DNA of 64,000 bases from Branchiostoma floridae. Its lineage: Eukaryota > Chordata > Leptocardii > Amphioxiformes > Branchiostomatidae. This document shows positions 38,801 through 46,464 of this stretch, piece by piece. Position numbers and translations under genes: made by a program. Position 1 is the first letter of the stretch, and every line of letters starts with the position of its first letter. The notes under the pieces are model-generated. The model searched no databases and was not told the DNA's origin. It was given only the letters and a program-made list of their open reading frames with translations. Location of the stretch: the NCBI RefSeq assembly GCF_000003815.2, contig NC_049996.1, positions 8,164,012 through 8,228,011 of the forward strand. Reading direction: 5' to 3'.

Positions 38801-40552
38801 ATGGGATTGTGCTTGGAATGCTGGGTAACTCTCAACTTCTGCTTCATCTTCCACAGGTTCTTCTTCCTTCAGCAAGGCATCAGCGAGAGACTCCGTCGTA
38901 GAGGAACTGTTGAAAAGTCTGTGTCTGCTTTCGTTGGCTTCTTCGTAAGGCTCCGGGGAATCCTGCTCGAAATTCGGCGCCGTCTCGCCCTCTGCTGGTT
39001 CATGCTCCGCATCCACTCCAACCTCGTTTTGATCCACGGTGACTAGCTCGGCGTGTAACAAGATGTCGCCATCCTCTGCTGGCGACATCACTTCCTCTTC
39101 TCGTTCATTCCTGTAAACGGAATCTGCAGGCTCAACGGTTCCTCTCTGGCCACCAATCCACTCTGATGCTGTCTCGCTATCACTAACACCCTTCGAATCT
39201 TTGATATCACCATTTAGAGTCCTCCCATACCTTGGCTTTGGTACATTCTCTGGTTGCTCTTGCCTTGGTTCCGTGGTTCTCTCCTTTGCTATAGGGGAGA
39301 AACTGTCCTCTCTGTCTCGGGAGTACTCTTTAGCTTTTGGTGACAGACTCTCTTCTTCATCATGAGGCATGTGCAGCCTTGTTTTGGGAGTACTGTTCTG
39401 CTGCTCCCAATGTCTCAAACCTGTTATTTCCTCTGTATCCTCTTTCTCAAAGCATCCCGAAATCCTTCGTTTCTTCGCTTCATCCTCCTTCGCTATCAAG
39501 TCTCGCAAGTCGGCTACGTTCACTTTTGGCGACACTTTCCTCGTGGGCGACATCGGTGGTGATTTCAGATCTGACCTCTCAAAACTATCGGAATATCCTG
39601 ACAGCCTTCTGGAAATCGGGCCTGGGCTAACATCTGGGGTCCTATCAATGATGTGGACTGGTTTCTCTCTTGGAGGATCATCTAAGCTGTCTAAAGAATC
39701 GGCGCTACTGCTACGTATTCTTGAGTCCCACTTATTGGTGATCCCATTTTCGCGTTTATCTGATTCGGACGTTTTCCTATACCTGGACTCCCGAATAGAC
39801 CTGGACATGTTGGAGTCGCCATCTTGCAGAATCTCACCTGAAAACCTCTTCTCCAGCCGATCGGTACTCGCAGAACGGTAACGATTCGTCGGCACCTTCT
39901 TGTCTGCTGTGGCCTTCTTTTCCAGATTCTCAAAGAGTTTCCGTGTTTCCGAAAACCTGGCTGCGTGGGAAACCGTCTCATATCTATCCATCTCTCTACT
40001 CAGCCGTCTTTCTATGTTTTTCTTGGCATCCTCACGGTTCCTGTAGGTTCGTTTTTGCGGCGGCTTGCTAGAATCTACAGTGGAATTAGGTTGTACTGCA
40101 CTAGTACTACTACTACTGCTGCTGCTGTTGTTTTTTATTGAGGCACTTGTGTCTGCCTTGTTCCCAGCCTGCTGAGCGTTTGTGCTCGCGGCATTTAGCT
40201 TGTTTGGCTCACTGTTTTCCCTTTCCTCGATCCCTCCCCCATGTGGACTGAAAATAGACTTGAGTTTGGAAATGTTGGTCCCAACTTGATACTTGCCCTC
40301 CCCATATCTCTCTGCGCTTCGCGACCTTTGGATGGCGGGTTCTCTGCTTCTCTGGGCCAGAGGCCTGTCGCTGCCCTTCTGGAAGGTGGACTTCAAGGCG
40401 TTGATGTCGACAATCGGTCGGGAACGAAGCCTTCCTGTCTCGGGATCCCTCGGCGTTCGAGTCCGTGCGGTGGCCCGCACCTCGCTGTAGACTTCCTCGG
40501 CTGCCTTCGACCTGTGGGACCGGGACAGATCATGTAACGTTACGTCGGTCAT
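2787..40552 (-). CDS. PPP1R9: Neurabin/spinophilin-type PP1- and actin-binding scaffold, C-terminus beyond left edge
   Basis: Fifteen exons joined by GT-AG introns in consistent phase give about 1209 codons. In order: N-terminal F-actin region (NALKSTF near residue 51, SKLKSIF near 95, then [12 protein letters not shown]), a long acidic low-complexity region, the PP1 RVxF-type motif KVKF at 729-732, the conserved linker that starts [13 protein letters not shown], one PDZ domain at about 774-864 with carboxylate loop [10 protein letters not shown], then coiled coil including [14 protein letters not shown] and [15 protein letters not shown]. Family members tether protein phosphatase 1 to F-actin and membrane receptors. 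Three RRxS sites (RRLS twice, RRIS) in the first exon fit PKA consensus; PKA control is known for mammalian neurabins. Vertebrate neurabin-1 adds a SAM domain after this point; none is visible here, and it would lie left of the window. It is diverged head to head from the sarcoglycan gene. The family call is firm; neurabin versus spinophilin cannot be decided. Confidence 0.94.
2850..4675. other. Neurabin intron 14
   Basis: No gene seen. A GC-richer patch at 4050-4210 has short overlapping open frames on both strands but no recognisable product. Confidence 0.6.
4676..4763 (-). CDS. PPP1R9: Neurabin exon 14: end of coiled coil
   Basis: 88 nt, phase 0 in and phase 1 out. Encodes [20 protein letters not shown] and then ELGEAPDDA. 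The acceptor is CTGCAG and the donor GTAGGT. Confidence 0.9.
4764..6371. other. Neurabin intron 13
   Basis: Holds the foldback element at 5388-5977; the rest is unremarkable. Confidence 0.7.
5388..5977. mobile_element. Foldback transposon with subterminal repeats
   Basis: 590 bp bounded by inverted ends CAGGGGTGCCTAAGC / GCTTAGGCACCCCTG and a 5-bp direct repeat AAGAC (5383-5387 and 5978-5982). Each arm is about 160-200 bp of repeated ACGAATATTATG / TTCGCACGAATCACTATG units; the left arm has one extra unit. The roughly 230-bp core is GC-rich with TCACGTGA and GATGGCGGC. It has no coding capacity and sits in the intron between neurabin exons 13 and 14. Confidence 0.85.
6372..6468 (-). CDS. PPP1R9: Neurabin exon 13: coiled coil
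   Basis: 97 nt, phase 2 in and phase 0 out. Encodes [20 protein letters not shown] and then [12 protein letters not shown], matching the KELDFIKRQEAER stretch that follows KKLIKDF in vertebrate neurabin. Confidence 0.93.
7454..7540 (-). CDS. PPP1R9: Neurabin exon 12: coiled-coil exon homologous to exon 11
   Basis: 87 nt, phase 2 in and out. Encodes [20 protein letters not shown] and then KLMKEHKA. It aligns without gaps to the end of exon 11 ([10 protein letters not shown] versus [10 protein letters not shown]) and both end in the same split Arg codon. By phase it can be included or skipped. Confidence 0.85.
8417..8488 (-). CDS. Possible extra neurabin exon (phase 2 cassette)
   Basis: 72 nt between a TTAG acceptor (8489-8490) and donor GTACAC, phase 2 in and out, so it fits between exons 11 and 12 without shifting frame. 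It would encode [20 protein letters not shown] and then MLH. The peptide is not recognised and does not continue the heptads. Support is frame and splice signals only. Confidence 0.3.
9117..9241 (-). CDS. PPP1R9: Neurabin exon 11: coiled coil with [15 protein letters not shown]
   Basis: 125 nt, phase 0 in and phase 2 out. Begins [20 protein letters not shown] and ends [17 protein letters not shown]. It matches the vertebrate LEKKYNKAKKLIKDF segment closely. Confidence 0.94.
9828..9875 (-). CDS. PPP1R9: Neurabin exon 10: acidic mini-exon
   Basis: 48 nt, phase 0 in and out. Encodes [16 protein letters not shown] behind acceptor TTTTTAG and before donor GTACTG. The acidic insert would break the coiled coil. 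It is removable by frame, so it is probably a cassette. I recognise no vertebrate counterpart. Confidence 0.65.
10250..10342 (-). CDS. PPP1R9: Neurabin exon 9: coiled coil
   Basis: 93 nt, phase 0 in and out. Encodes [20 protein letters not shown] and then [11 protein letters not shown], with heptad-like charged helix. The acceptor is TTGTAG and the donor GTACAT. Confidence 0.88.
10798..10843. repeat. Short hairpin
   Basis: CAGACAGGAAGTGTAGGG and CCCCTACTTCCTGTCTG pair around a 10-11 base loop. Too short for a typical miRNA precursor. Confidence 0.6.
11379..12167. mobile_element. Non-autonomous TIR transposon, about 790 bp
   Basis: The left end AATGGACCGATCCCG is repeated inverted at the right end. 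Further in, GAACACCTCCGTCAAAAACA (left) is matched by its reverse complement near 12083-12104. No transposase was recognised inside, and the target duplication is unclear. Intronic, between neurabin exons 8 and 9. Confidence 0.75.
12295..12348 (-). CDS. PPP1R9: Neurabin exon 8: coiled coil
   Basis: 54 nt, phase 0 in and out. Encodes [18 protein letters not shown], which joined to the preceding KE matches the KELQIKHAVTEAEI heptads of vertebrate neurabin. Confidence 0.93.
12349..13129. other. Neurabin intron 7, unique part
   Basis: AT-rich, no structure seen before the tandem array. Confidence 0.6.
13131..13190 (-). CDS. PPP1R9: Neurabin duplicate mini-exon 7A (diverged; alternative acceptor needed)
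   Basis: The oldest-looking copy has a 5-base insertion, so the acceptor used by its sisters (exon start 13198) would give 68 nt and a frameshift to a stop. A CAG eight bases further in gives a 60-nt phase-0 exon encoding [20 protein letters not shown] before donor GTAAAA. It could be a functional variant or a decaying copy. Confidence 0.35.
13277..13339 (-). CDS. PPP1R9: Neurabin duplicate mini-exon 7B (candidate cassette)
   Basis: 63 nt, phase 0 in and out. Encodes [20 protein letters not shown] plus E, the same residues as the exon 7 end apart from the first two. Its downstream donor is GTAGAA, weaker than the GTAAGA of the other copies. Confidence 0.45.
13422..13484 (-). CDS. PPP1R9: Neurabin duplicate mini-exon 7C (diverged candidate cassette)
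   Basis: 63 nt, phase 0 in and out, with the same acceptor and donor as its neighbours. Encodes [20 protein letters not shown] plus E. It differs from exon 7 in four residues (SSPMDDA becomes RSPRYDS) but has no stop or frameshift. Confidence 0.5.
13567..13629 (-). CDS. PPP1R9: Neurabin duplicate mini-exon 7D (candidate cassette)
   Basis: 63 nt, phase 0 in and out, between acceptor CTGACACAG and donor GTAAGA. Encodes [20 protein letters not shown] plus E. It is nearly identical to the end of exon 7 (one Asp to Asn change). The 82-nt flanking introns are short but spliceable. Coding use is inferred from intact frame and splice sites only. Confidence 0.55.
13712..13882 (-). CDS. PPP1R9: Neurabin exon 7: linker ending in coiled-coil start
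   Basis: 171 nt, phase 0 in and out. Contains [19 protein letters not shown], matching the EVFELPE stretch that precedes the coiled coil in vertebrate neurabins, and ends [13 protein letters not shown]. Its last 60 or so bases are the source or sister of the tandem array immediately downstream. Confidence 0.92.
15384..15503 (-). CDS. PPP1R9: Neurabin exon 6: Ala/Pro/Ser-rich linker
   Basis: 120 nt, phase 0 in and out. Begins ALAQAS, continuing the ALAQAQ of the previous exon, and ends [13 protein letters not shown]. It is low complexity and would be dispensable by frame. The acceptor is CGGCAG and the donor GTGGGT. Confidence 0.85.
16736..16849 (-). CDS. PPP1R9: Neurabin exon 5: end of PDZ and start of helix
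   Basis: 114 nt, phase 0 in and out. Encodes [20 protein letters not shown] and [23 protein letters not shown] is the usual end of the neurabin PDZ; the EVAALI helix follows as in vertebrate proteins. Confidence 0.93.
17253..17352 (-). CDS. PPP1R9: Neurabin exon 4: PDZ second half
   Basis: 100 nt, phase 2 in and phase 0 out. Encodes [20 protein letters not shown] and then [13 protein letters not shown]: the PDZ NDxI turn, the VDG motif and helix B. Confidence 0.95.
18625..18745 (-). CDS. PPP1R9: Neurabin exon 3: PDZ core
   Basis: 121 nt, phase 1 in and phase 2 out. Encodes [19 protein letters not shown] and then [19 protein letters not shown]. It contains the carboxylate-binding loop and strands B and C of the PDZ fold. 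Confidence 0.95.
19267..19413. repeat. Imperfect inverted repeat next to neurabin exon 2
   Basis: About 60-base arms (TTGGTTTGTATCAATCAAA... and ...TTTGATTGATGCAAACCAA) face each other across about 20 bases. A third partial copy (ATCAATCAAAGATGTG, ATCTGAAGGAAATT) ends within 10 bases of the exon 2 donor. Confidence 0.8.
19479..19611 (-). CDS. PPP1R9: Neurabin exon 2: PP1-docking linker and start of PDZ
   Basis: 133 nt, phase 0 in and phase 1 out. Encodes [13 protein letters not shown], then [20 protein letters not shown]. This is the highly conserved stretch after RVxF that wraps PP1 in neurabin/spinophilin. The acceptor is TTTAG and the donor GTAAAA. Confidence 0.95.
19786..19818 (-). pseudogene. 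Decayed partial duplicate of neurabin exon 2
   Basis: About 200 bases upstream of exon 2, the acceptor and first 27 or so bases of that exon are repeated with changes: GCATGCAG acceptor, then [10 protein letters not shown] in place of [10 protein letters not shown]. The copy also includes upstream intron sequence (TGGCACA, CAACAAGGTTC). A weak GTAGAA could end it in phase 0 after 33 nt. Most of exon 2 and its real donor are missing, so I treat it as a broken copy. Confidence 0.6.
20435..20646. mobile_element. Small MITE with CCGCGAA repeats
   Basis: Ends TACTGTAAATG and CATTTACAGTA are exact inverted copies. The interior repeats CCGCGAA/TTCGCGG motifs. The TA-ended arrangement suggests a Tc1/mariner-type MITE. 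A diverged relative may lie at about 23440-23605. Confidence 0.7.
21470..21501 (+). repeat. 32-bp dispersed repeat, copy 1
   Basis: GGTTAACCACGGTTCACGGG followed by TAACGGAAAAAA; an identical copy lies at 25205. No boundaries are visible beyond the shared block. Confidence 0.6.
22199..22309. repeat. 111-bp near-perfect palindrome
   Basis: GCCTGGTATCCAGCCGTAAT on the left returns as its exact reverse complement on the right, centred on ATTACGTAAT. The arms differ only around TCTTTCC versus its longer partner (3 bases). It is probably a MITE remnant and would form a long hairpin. Confidence 0.88.
23875..24243. mobile_element. hAT-like non-autonomous element with TGCAAGT repeats
   Basis: Ends CAGGGATCGAAAT and ATTTCCAACCCTG are imperfect inverted copies of the CAGGG...AAAT type. 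The interior repeats ACATGCAA / TTGCAAGTT. No clear target duplication. Confidence 0.6.
25205..25236 (+). repeat. 32-bp dispersed repeat, copy 2
   Basis: Same 32 bases as at 21470, with a longer A run. The flanks differ. Confidence 0.6.
25809..26134. mobile_element. hAT-like non-autonomous element with ACCTGCAC repeats
   Basis: Perfect ends CAGGGCTCGAAAT and ATTTCGAGCCCTG flanked by direct repeats CAAGT (25804-25808, 26135-26139). The interior is rich in TTACCTGCACC and GTGCAGGT. Such ends are typical of hAT MITEs, although the visible target duplication is 5 rather than 8 bp. Confidence 0.75.
27112..27271 (+). mobile_element. 5'-truncated non-LTR retrotransposon tail
   Basis: 160 bp flanked by an exact 16-bp direct repeat TAATGTAGTAAGTGGT (27096-27111 and 27272-27287). 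It contains CTGACGAAGGAAAGTGGATT and CCGAAACGTC, then CCAGTTGCTTGAGTAACT, a pattern common in retrotransposon 3' tails. The same last motif recurs near 37180. Confidence 0.7.
31458..31481 (+). repeat. Poly-C/poly-A tract
   Basis: About 17 C followed by 7 A; simple sequence. Confidence 0.9.
32091..32185 (+). repeat. 35-bp tandem repeat, three copies
   Basis: TTTCTGAATTTCGCTGATGT followed by GTAT recurs at 32091, about 32125 and 32160. The minus-strand open frame here is a translation of this repeat. Confidence 0.85.
32589..33028 (+). repeat. 110-bp tandem repeat, four copies
   Basis: Units start at 32589, 32699, 32809 and 32919 with GGCACAGAGCATACCG. The first two are nearly identical; the fourth is the most diverged. 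They are GC-richer than the surrounding intron. Confidence 0.92.
34300..34620. repeat. Block of repeated GTTGCACA/GTGCAACCT motifs
   Basis: GGTTGCACA, GTGCAACTT and GTGCAACCT recur at least eight times in about 300 bases. It is probably another degraded MITE-like element, but no end repeats were identified. Confidence 0.45.
35480..35551 (-). CDS. Possible alternative first exon of neurabin
   Basis: In a locally GC-rich block of the big intron, an ATG in good context (GCCATGA) opens 24 codons: [20 protein letters not shown] then LPKP. It ends in phase 0 at a GTACGG donor. That phase would join directly to exon 2, giving a short protein with the PP1 linker and PDZ but lacking the actin region and KVKF. 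The frame stays open well upstream of the ATG. Inference only. Confidence 0.25.
37178..37222 (+). mobile_element. Second fragment of the same retrotransposon tail
   Basis: Contains ATCCAGTTGCTTGAGTAACT, shared with 27242-27261, then GCTTATCTTATTACCTAGAT. Boundaries not determined. Confidence 0.5.
38339..40552 (-). CDS. PPP1R9: Neurabin exon 1 (coding): actin-binding and PP1-docking region
   Basis: A 2214-nt exon of 738 codons starts at the ATG at 40552 ([11 protein letters not shown]) and ends in phase 0 at AAG before GTTAGT. It is the only long open frame in the window. It holds the actin-binding N-terminus, a serine run, RRLS/RRIS sites, a long Glu/Asp-rich stretch and [10 protein letters not shown] at the end. 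Having the PP1 motif at the end of the first coding exon, with the PP1-docking linker in the next exon, matches the family. Confidence 0.95.
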
Positions 40553-40859
40553 TCATGAACAATCTATCGATCTTTTCTACGAGTAATGTTACAACAACAA
40601 AGCGAGTACTCTTCTCTAGCCTGCCCCTGGAAGATGATAGCACCGTGACAAGGCAAAGTATACACGCAGGATTGGGTAAAGTCGTCATGCTTTGGGGAAT
40701 GCCAAACAAAACTTCAAGCCAAATCGAACGAGGAAAAAACTGCGAGCAAAAACCGTCTGCGGCCAAACGCGTACATTTTACGAGGCACAAAAGGGATATG
40801 CCTGGTTGAAATACATCAACAAGCAATAGTAGACCCTTAGGAAACGTTTGAGTGATATT

Positions 40860-41225
40860 TAAAGCTACGGCTTGGGAAAAGATCGCGATATTTGGACGGT
40901 TTACGCGAATCAGATCACCGCAAACAACTCACATCATACTACAGCGGCGTTGGAGGTTGGCCAAAAATTGTGGAGCGATCGGTCGCGGTAATGGTGGATT
41001 CCAGCGACCGAGACGGGTGGTGGTGGTCCGGTGGTAGGTCGTTCAGACCCCGGGCTTGCTGTTGGCGGATGGAGGAGACTCTGCCCGCGAGACGAGGCTT
41101 CATTGCAGCAGGACAAGGGCAGGAAGGTGGTGGGAACCCTCCACGGCTCGTGCAATGGCCGCCATTACAACTATGGGATGGTACAATCAGGACCACCTAC
41201 CCCTCCGTAGTAAACGCTGATTAAA
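40860..41225 (-). promoter_or_regulatory. Probable neurabin promoter / 5' leader region
   Basis: A GC- and CpG-rich block starts about 300 bases upstream of the neurabin ATG, in otherwise AT-rich DNA. On the minus strand near 41155-41165 it contains AATGGCGGCCATT, a YY1-type site common just after start sites. The open frames here on the plus strand look like composition artefacts. Confidence 0.4.
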
Positions 41226-43375
41226 GTTTTATGATGATTAAGGGAGTAAAGTTTTACTATTCTGATAATATCTTTCATAATTGAGTATGAATCTTAAGTT
41301 TTTCTTCTATGTAATCATTTTATTGTTTTAGAAATCTATTTGGATGGAGTAAGGAGTTGAAATAAAAAGATCAGGTAGAAATTTGTTGGAGTACTGGGGC
41401 TTGGTAAGCCTGCAGGAAGCGCCGCTCCTTTGTGCGCTTCCTAAAAGCGTCCTCAATCCAAGGCTAGCAGTACTGCAGCCTGTCAGACGTCACAAAACTG
41501 TTGAACCTAAACAAATATTTCACCCGTCAATCTTATGAATATATCACCTTTGTAATTGATTTTGGGAATGATATGCCACGAAATGGTGTCGCAAGGGTCT
41601 GAACTTGACAGACCTTGAGCCTTAGAGGAACGCCCTCAAGGCGCAAAGTTGCTGGCTTTGTGGTGCCATATTAGCCTGGTATGATGGATATGACAGGGCA
41701 GAAAGGGGCAAGCAGGTGCAATCGGACGCAGACATATATGGATATGCAATACATAAACACATCGCTTGGAGGAAAATGTAGCAACTGCCCCGTTCAGTTC
41801 AATATTACGTCAATGCGTGTGTAAGCGGTAATTTTACACTTGGCGTTGAGCCATGGAGGCGTTGGGATCAACAGTAGGATGACGGGGGCGTGACTTGAGG
41901 AAATCATGTGTCGCTTCGTGTCAACAGTAAGATTCTTTTGATGGTAATTGTCACGTAAGAAAAGATGGGATGTTATAAGTTCGTACTAAATACACAAATC
42001 AGAAGAATATGATGTGACTGACATCTTACGCAAGAGCACATCGATCAGTAGACAAATTCTACGCGATTTACGTTTGCATTGACGCTTTAAAAGTCTCAGT
42101 TTTGCTGAAGCGCATCACATATTGTGCACTTGTAAAAGAGCGACAATCAAGAGTTGCTACGAAATGGATTCCACTGCAGGGGGTGGAAGGAAAATCAATC
42201 AATCATATAAATGGAAATGGAAATGGAAAGATAAAGAAAGCATGACGCATGAAGTTTATTGAAGATTTGAAAAAAAGAAACCCTAACGTTCTCGTCTGTT
42301 GGTGCATTTGCTGATAAAATGCGTCCAGTTTACAGACTGCCTGAAACCGCAAAGCGCTGAATCCAAGACAATACAAAAGAAAGTCTTCTTTTCCAAGATA
42401 TTGAGATACAAAGAAACATATCCTCACATATGCGTCCATAGTCAGCATTGCATATAAAAGGCTTGGCGATACATTCTGTTCGACCGTCGCTAGTCGTCGC
42501 TGTTGATCCATCAAACTGATTTTCTGGAAAATGTGATCCTGCCCCTCCCCCTTCGTACTTCAACATGGTATCAACCATTATCAAGCAATGCATTTTGGGA
42601 CAGATTCCGCCATATTTGTTTTTCTTCGCCGTCTGGAAAATTGAGTTGCAGACGATTAAATTTTCTCCAATTTTTGCAGCCGTACGAGCGTATCCAACGG
42701 AAAAAGGCAAACACGATCCATTGATCAGGTGCCACAGCGTTGCCGAGTCACGCGAAGAGGAGAGAAAACGACGCTAAGATGTTGAAAAGCGGGTTTGCCG
42801 TCCTGTCGGGTAAGAAAGTTCAGAATCTCAGCTAGACATTCTCCGCATAGTTTCTCATTAGTAGGGACGCGGGCCAGACTTGAACCTCCATAAATCCTAA
42901 CCCTGAGATCTGTAGATTTCACAGTATACAATATTCATCTGTGTATTGATTATGTTGAGTGTATGAGTCATCGTTTCCTGAGGAAGTTTGAGGGAGAAAG
43001 TAGCTAATAGATTTATAACGGTACATTCGGGTACCGTTATTTTGTTAGGTTCGGGGCGCCGCGAAGGGACATAAAATTTTGATAGCCCTAAACTCTGAGG
43101 AACGCAAGGGGGTTTCAGATAAAATAGGGCCTTTTCTAGTCTTGAAAAGAGAACTTTCTTCAGAATTAGAAGACGTAAATGCATTGCCAATGTGTCATAT
43201 ATTCCCAGTTTACGAGAGAAAGTCTTTTTTCCAAGACATTTGAGAAGACATCTAGACAGTCCAACAAGGAAGCAAATTTTCCAACAACAAGACACTACGT
43301 CTATCGAAATTATAGACGTTAAACCACAACAACAACAACTTCAACTGTTACCAAGGAGGTTCCAGCTTTTGATGA

Positions 43376-43534
43376 AATTTAATGTGCAAAAATTGAAAAA
43401 AAAAATTTTTATTGTGATTGGCATGGAATCTAAGCACATTTTAGTAACATGGAATCTAAGCACATGTTAGTAACATGTGCTTAGATTCCATGCCAATCAC
43501 AATAGAAAATGTTTCAATTTTTGCATATTAAATT
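43376..43534. repeat. Inverted repeat, hairpin 1 in the divergent intergenic region
   Basis: Outer arms AATTTAATGTGCAAAAATTG / CAATTTTTGCATATTAAATT and inner arms ATTGTGATTGGCATGGAATC / GATTCCATGCCAATCACAAT are near-perfect. ATGGAATCTAAGCACAT is also directly repeated on the left side. MITE-like. Confidence 0.88.
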
Positions 43535-43539
43535 ATACT

Positions 43540-43632
43540 AAATTATACTAAATACATTTTATACCCAGAAATTGTAATGGTAACATGTTACCATTACAGT
43601 TTCTGTGTATAAAATGTATTTAGTATAATTTT
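43540..43632. repeat. Inverted repeat, hairpin 2 adjacent to hairpin 1
   Basis: AAATTATACTAAATACATTT pairs with AAATGTATTTAGTATAATTT, centred on GGTAACATGTTACC. It starts 6 bases after hairpin 1. Confidence 0.88.
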
Positions 43633-46209
43633 GAGGATCTAATTTTGATACCTGAGTATTGCAACATAAAGATTTGGGGAGCAAATTGCTAGTATCATGC
43701 TTCAATTTCCTGCACAGTGAAAGTAACAAAATAATTGTACAGTAGTGCTAGTATGCAAAATATTGAAATAACTGCTTTCTAAAAGATTTCAACAAGCTGT
43801 GAGCCATATTATCAAATGTAGCTGTCCTTTCATGTAAAATCTAACTTATACATGTACTAAGCTATGAGATTGAAATCATCAGATACATGTACATTAAAAA
43901 TGATTTCTTTGAAAACATCCCACCCCAAATGTTGTTATTACCTGCAACTCTAGTGTAACCAGGCAATTTTATTCTTCATTGTTCTTGACAAAAATAAAAC
44001 ATATTAATAATCGTCGGACACAATACAATTCACAATTTTAGATCCATAAAAGCACACAATTGTACAAAAACTGAGAACCTACCCATTTCCCATATCCACC
44101 ATTCCCTACCAGATGTTATATCATGTACCTTCAAGAAATGATTACCCACAACAATATCTATCTTAAGTTGTGACTCAGGCCATACTCATAGTCATATATA
44201 AAGAATATGGTAAAAAGAATATGGCATGAATCTTGATAGACCGCATTATTGTAAAAGATACATTTTGTATCTTTAATACTACATGCCCATGCCTTTATAA
44301 CAATTTTTCTCAATGAAAATGCTTCTTCAATATTTATCATAACTCTACATAAAGGATCAGAGTTGTAAATACGAGTGGTTATTTTGTTGCCTACCTTTTA
44401 ACCAGCCAGTAGCCCCACCCCGTGCATTCCTGTGTGAGTCCCACACATGTAGTGATGATCACCAGTCGATAACGTAGGACGTCATCTAAACAGGTCCATT
44501 AGAATTCAGCCAGGCTGCCGTCACCCCGGTTATAGGAGTCACCCGGCGCCGGTATGACTCATCGCTCTTGGTTACCTAATTTCAGGACAGCCAGCCCCCG
44601 TTAACTTGATTGGCGTTGATGAATAATTGAATTTCAAACTGGAGCAGTTCCAAATGTCCTGGAGTTTTGCTGTTCCTGGTTTCCCTAGTTGTGTAGACAG
44701 ATGTTCTCTGTAAGGTTGGGAGACTTCTGTGTTTGTACGGTAATAATCTGACAGTGCAGAAACCGGCTTTTCACACCATGACCAGACTCAAGTGCCAGAC
44801 TGATTGTTAATTCATGGAATTTGAAAAAGCTTTTTGTATAAATGCAGTTACAGCATCTCGCAGGCATGTACATGTACATGCATATTGATGACTTTTCAAG
44901 ATTTTATTTGTAAAAGGAAGGATGGTGTTGAACGTGGGGCTACTTTTACTGCCTCCTCGAGGGATGAAGACCTCAAACTCAAAGGGCAAAAGGACAAATT
45001 TTGATTAAATTGAGACCCAAAATGTACAATCCCCTGTGGGGTCCCTCTATTGGCTGTTCCGTTTTGTGTCAGACCCATTTTGCCTGATGTCACCAATTCA
45101 GGTCGAACCTACTGTTGCATTACTCAGCATATGAAGATGTTATGATTTCATAACTACAAAATGCTACAAGAGGAATTAAATTATTTGTGTTCAAGCACAC
45201 TGTGTTGCCTCAGTATCTTTATAGCTATATAATGTTAGGAAATAGATTAGAATGGTTTTTATTAGATTTCCTGCTCACACACTTCCTGGTTACCTTTATT
45301 CATAAATTAAGAATGGGGTAGTCCTAGTTTACTTGTACTAACACAACTGGAATCATGTTGTGGACTTGAACTCTTCATTTTGTTTGGCTGCTGTTCCACT
45401 ACCTAGAGGTGACCATGACGCTTTTGACCTGGGGTCGACTAAACAACAGTCCATAAAAGTGTGTTTTGAATTCCTGAACTGTTATTAATACAGCTGGATG
45501 GGGGATTTCTAACATAAGCAGGGCTGGACATACTTAACATTCATGACTACCAAGTCACAGTAAACTGAAAACATACATGTCTATACAAAACAGACTTTGA
45601 TTAGAAAATGGTACTAAGTAATCTAATGGCTGATTGACAGAGTTATAATTGACATGGCATGGTCGTAACCTTAATGACATCTGAATAGTAAAATACTCTA
45701 AAAGTGAAATGTTCTTGGTGGTTTTATGCTCCTGTTTTTTTCCAATGATGTCTTCACTGGAACCTAGAACCACTGTGAAAACTGGTTACCTGCCTACCCG
45801 CTTGTTTCAACCACTGGAAATCCCTGCAAACATTTCCCCATTTAGTTTTTAGTCATCAAATTGTATATTTTCATGACTCAATTTTTAGACCTACATCGAA
45901 AAGTAAGATGAAAGATAACAATTATAGAATAGAACTCACCTTGTTATAAACCAGTTGGCTTTAGATTACACTGTATCCCCCAAAGTGTGAATTTGCAGAA
46001 GTGTTCCTCGTATTACCCGTACCTCAAATGCTTCAGTGAGTTTTTAACAGAAATGAGAGGAACTAAAACATGACAGAGTAGACATAGGAAATGAGAACAA
46101 AGCAAAAGCAATCAATAATACATGAATAAATGTCTCATTTTACCATATGGTTGTGTACGTTTGTAGCTGTTGTATTCAATTATTCTGAATAATTCTCCCC
46201 TTAGTCAAG

Positions 46210-46216
46210 TATAAAG
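46210..46216 (+). promoter_or_regulatory. TATA-like box of the sarcoglycan gene
   Basis: TATAAAG about 100 bases before the sarcoglycan ATG, at the right distance for a short untranslated leader. It is a single motif match with no transcript evidence. Confidence 0.35.
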
Positions 46217-46313
46217 TGGCACTATACAGTCTGTGCTGCTTTCCTTCTTCACTTGTTCAACAGAAAAGTTCCAACATTACAAGGGTTTGAACAGAAGTGT
46301 TTGATATACTGCA

Positions 46314-46464
46314 ATGTGGATGCTCTACTTTTCTGCAGGATTGTTGCTGGTGTTTCTGGTTCCTGATGCCCTGGGGAACACATATCCCGCACGAGTGGGG
46401 TTAAACTTCATGTACCGCCTGGATAGGGAGACTTACACTGCCATACTCAAGCCTGACAACACTG
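46314..46464 (+). CDS. SGCE: Sarcoglycan exon 1: signal peptide
   Basis: 151 nt from the ATG, phase 1 out (ACTG before GTAAGG). It holds the signal peptide and the start of the ectodomain (NTYPARVGLNFMYRL). An upstream stop-rich leader and a TATA-like site support this start. Confidence 0.92.

Larger units (their letters stand above)
40553..46313. other. Divergent intergenic region
   Basis: 5.8 kb between two divergent start codons: the GC-rich neurabin promoter side, unrecognised minus-strand open frames at 42203-43295 (103-132 codons), the two hairpins at 43376-43632, a GC-richer patch at 44450-44600, and the sarcoglycan leader. No other gene is supported. Confidence 0.6.

Noticed and set aside
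38481-40537. Plus-strand open frames of 98 to 170 codons opposite neurabin exon 1
   Set aside because: They are antisense shadows of a 738-codon exon of biased composition; no recognisable domains and no splice support.
42203-43295. Three minus-strand open frames of 103-132 codons in the divergent spacer
   Set aside because: Two overlap each other in different frames, none resembles a known protein, and one runs into hairpin-flanking low-complexity DNA. Could be leader sequence but not supported as genes.
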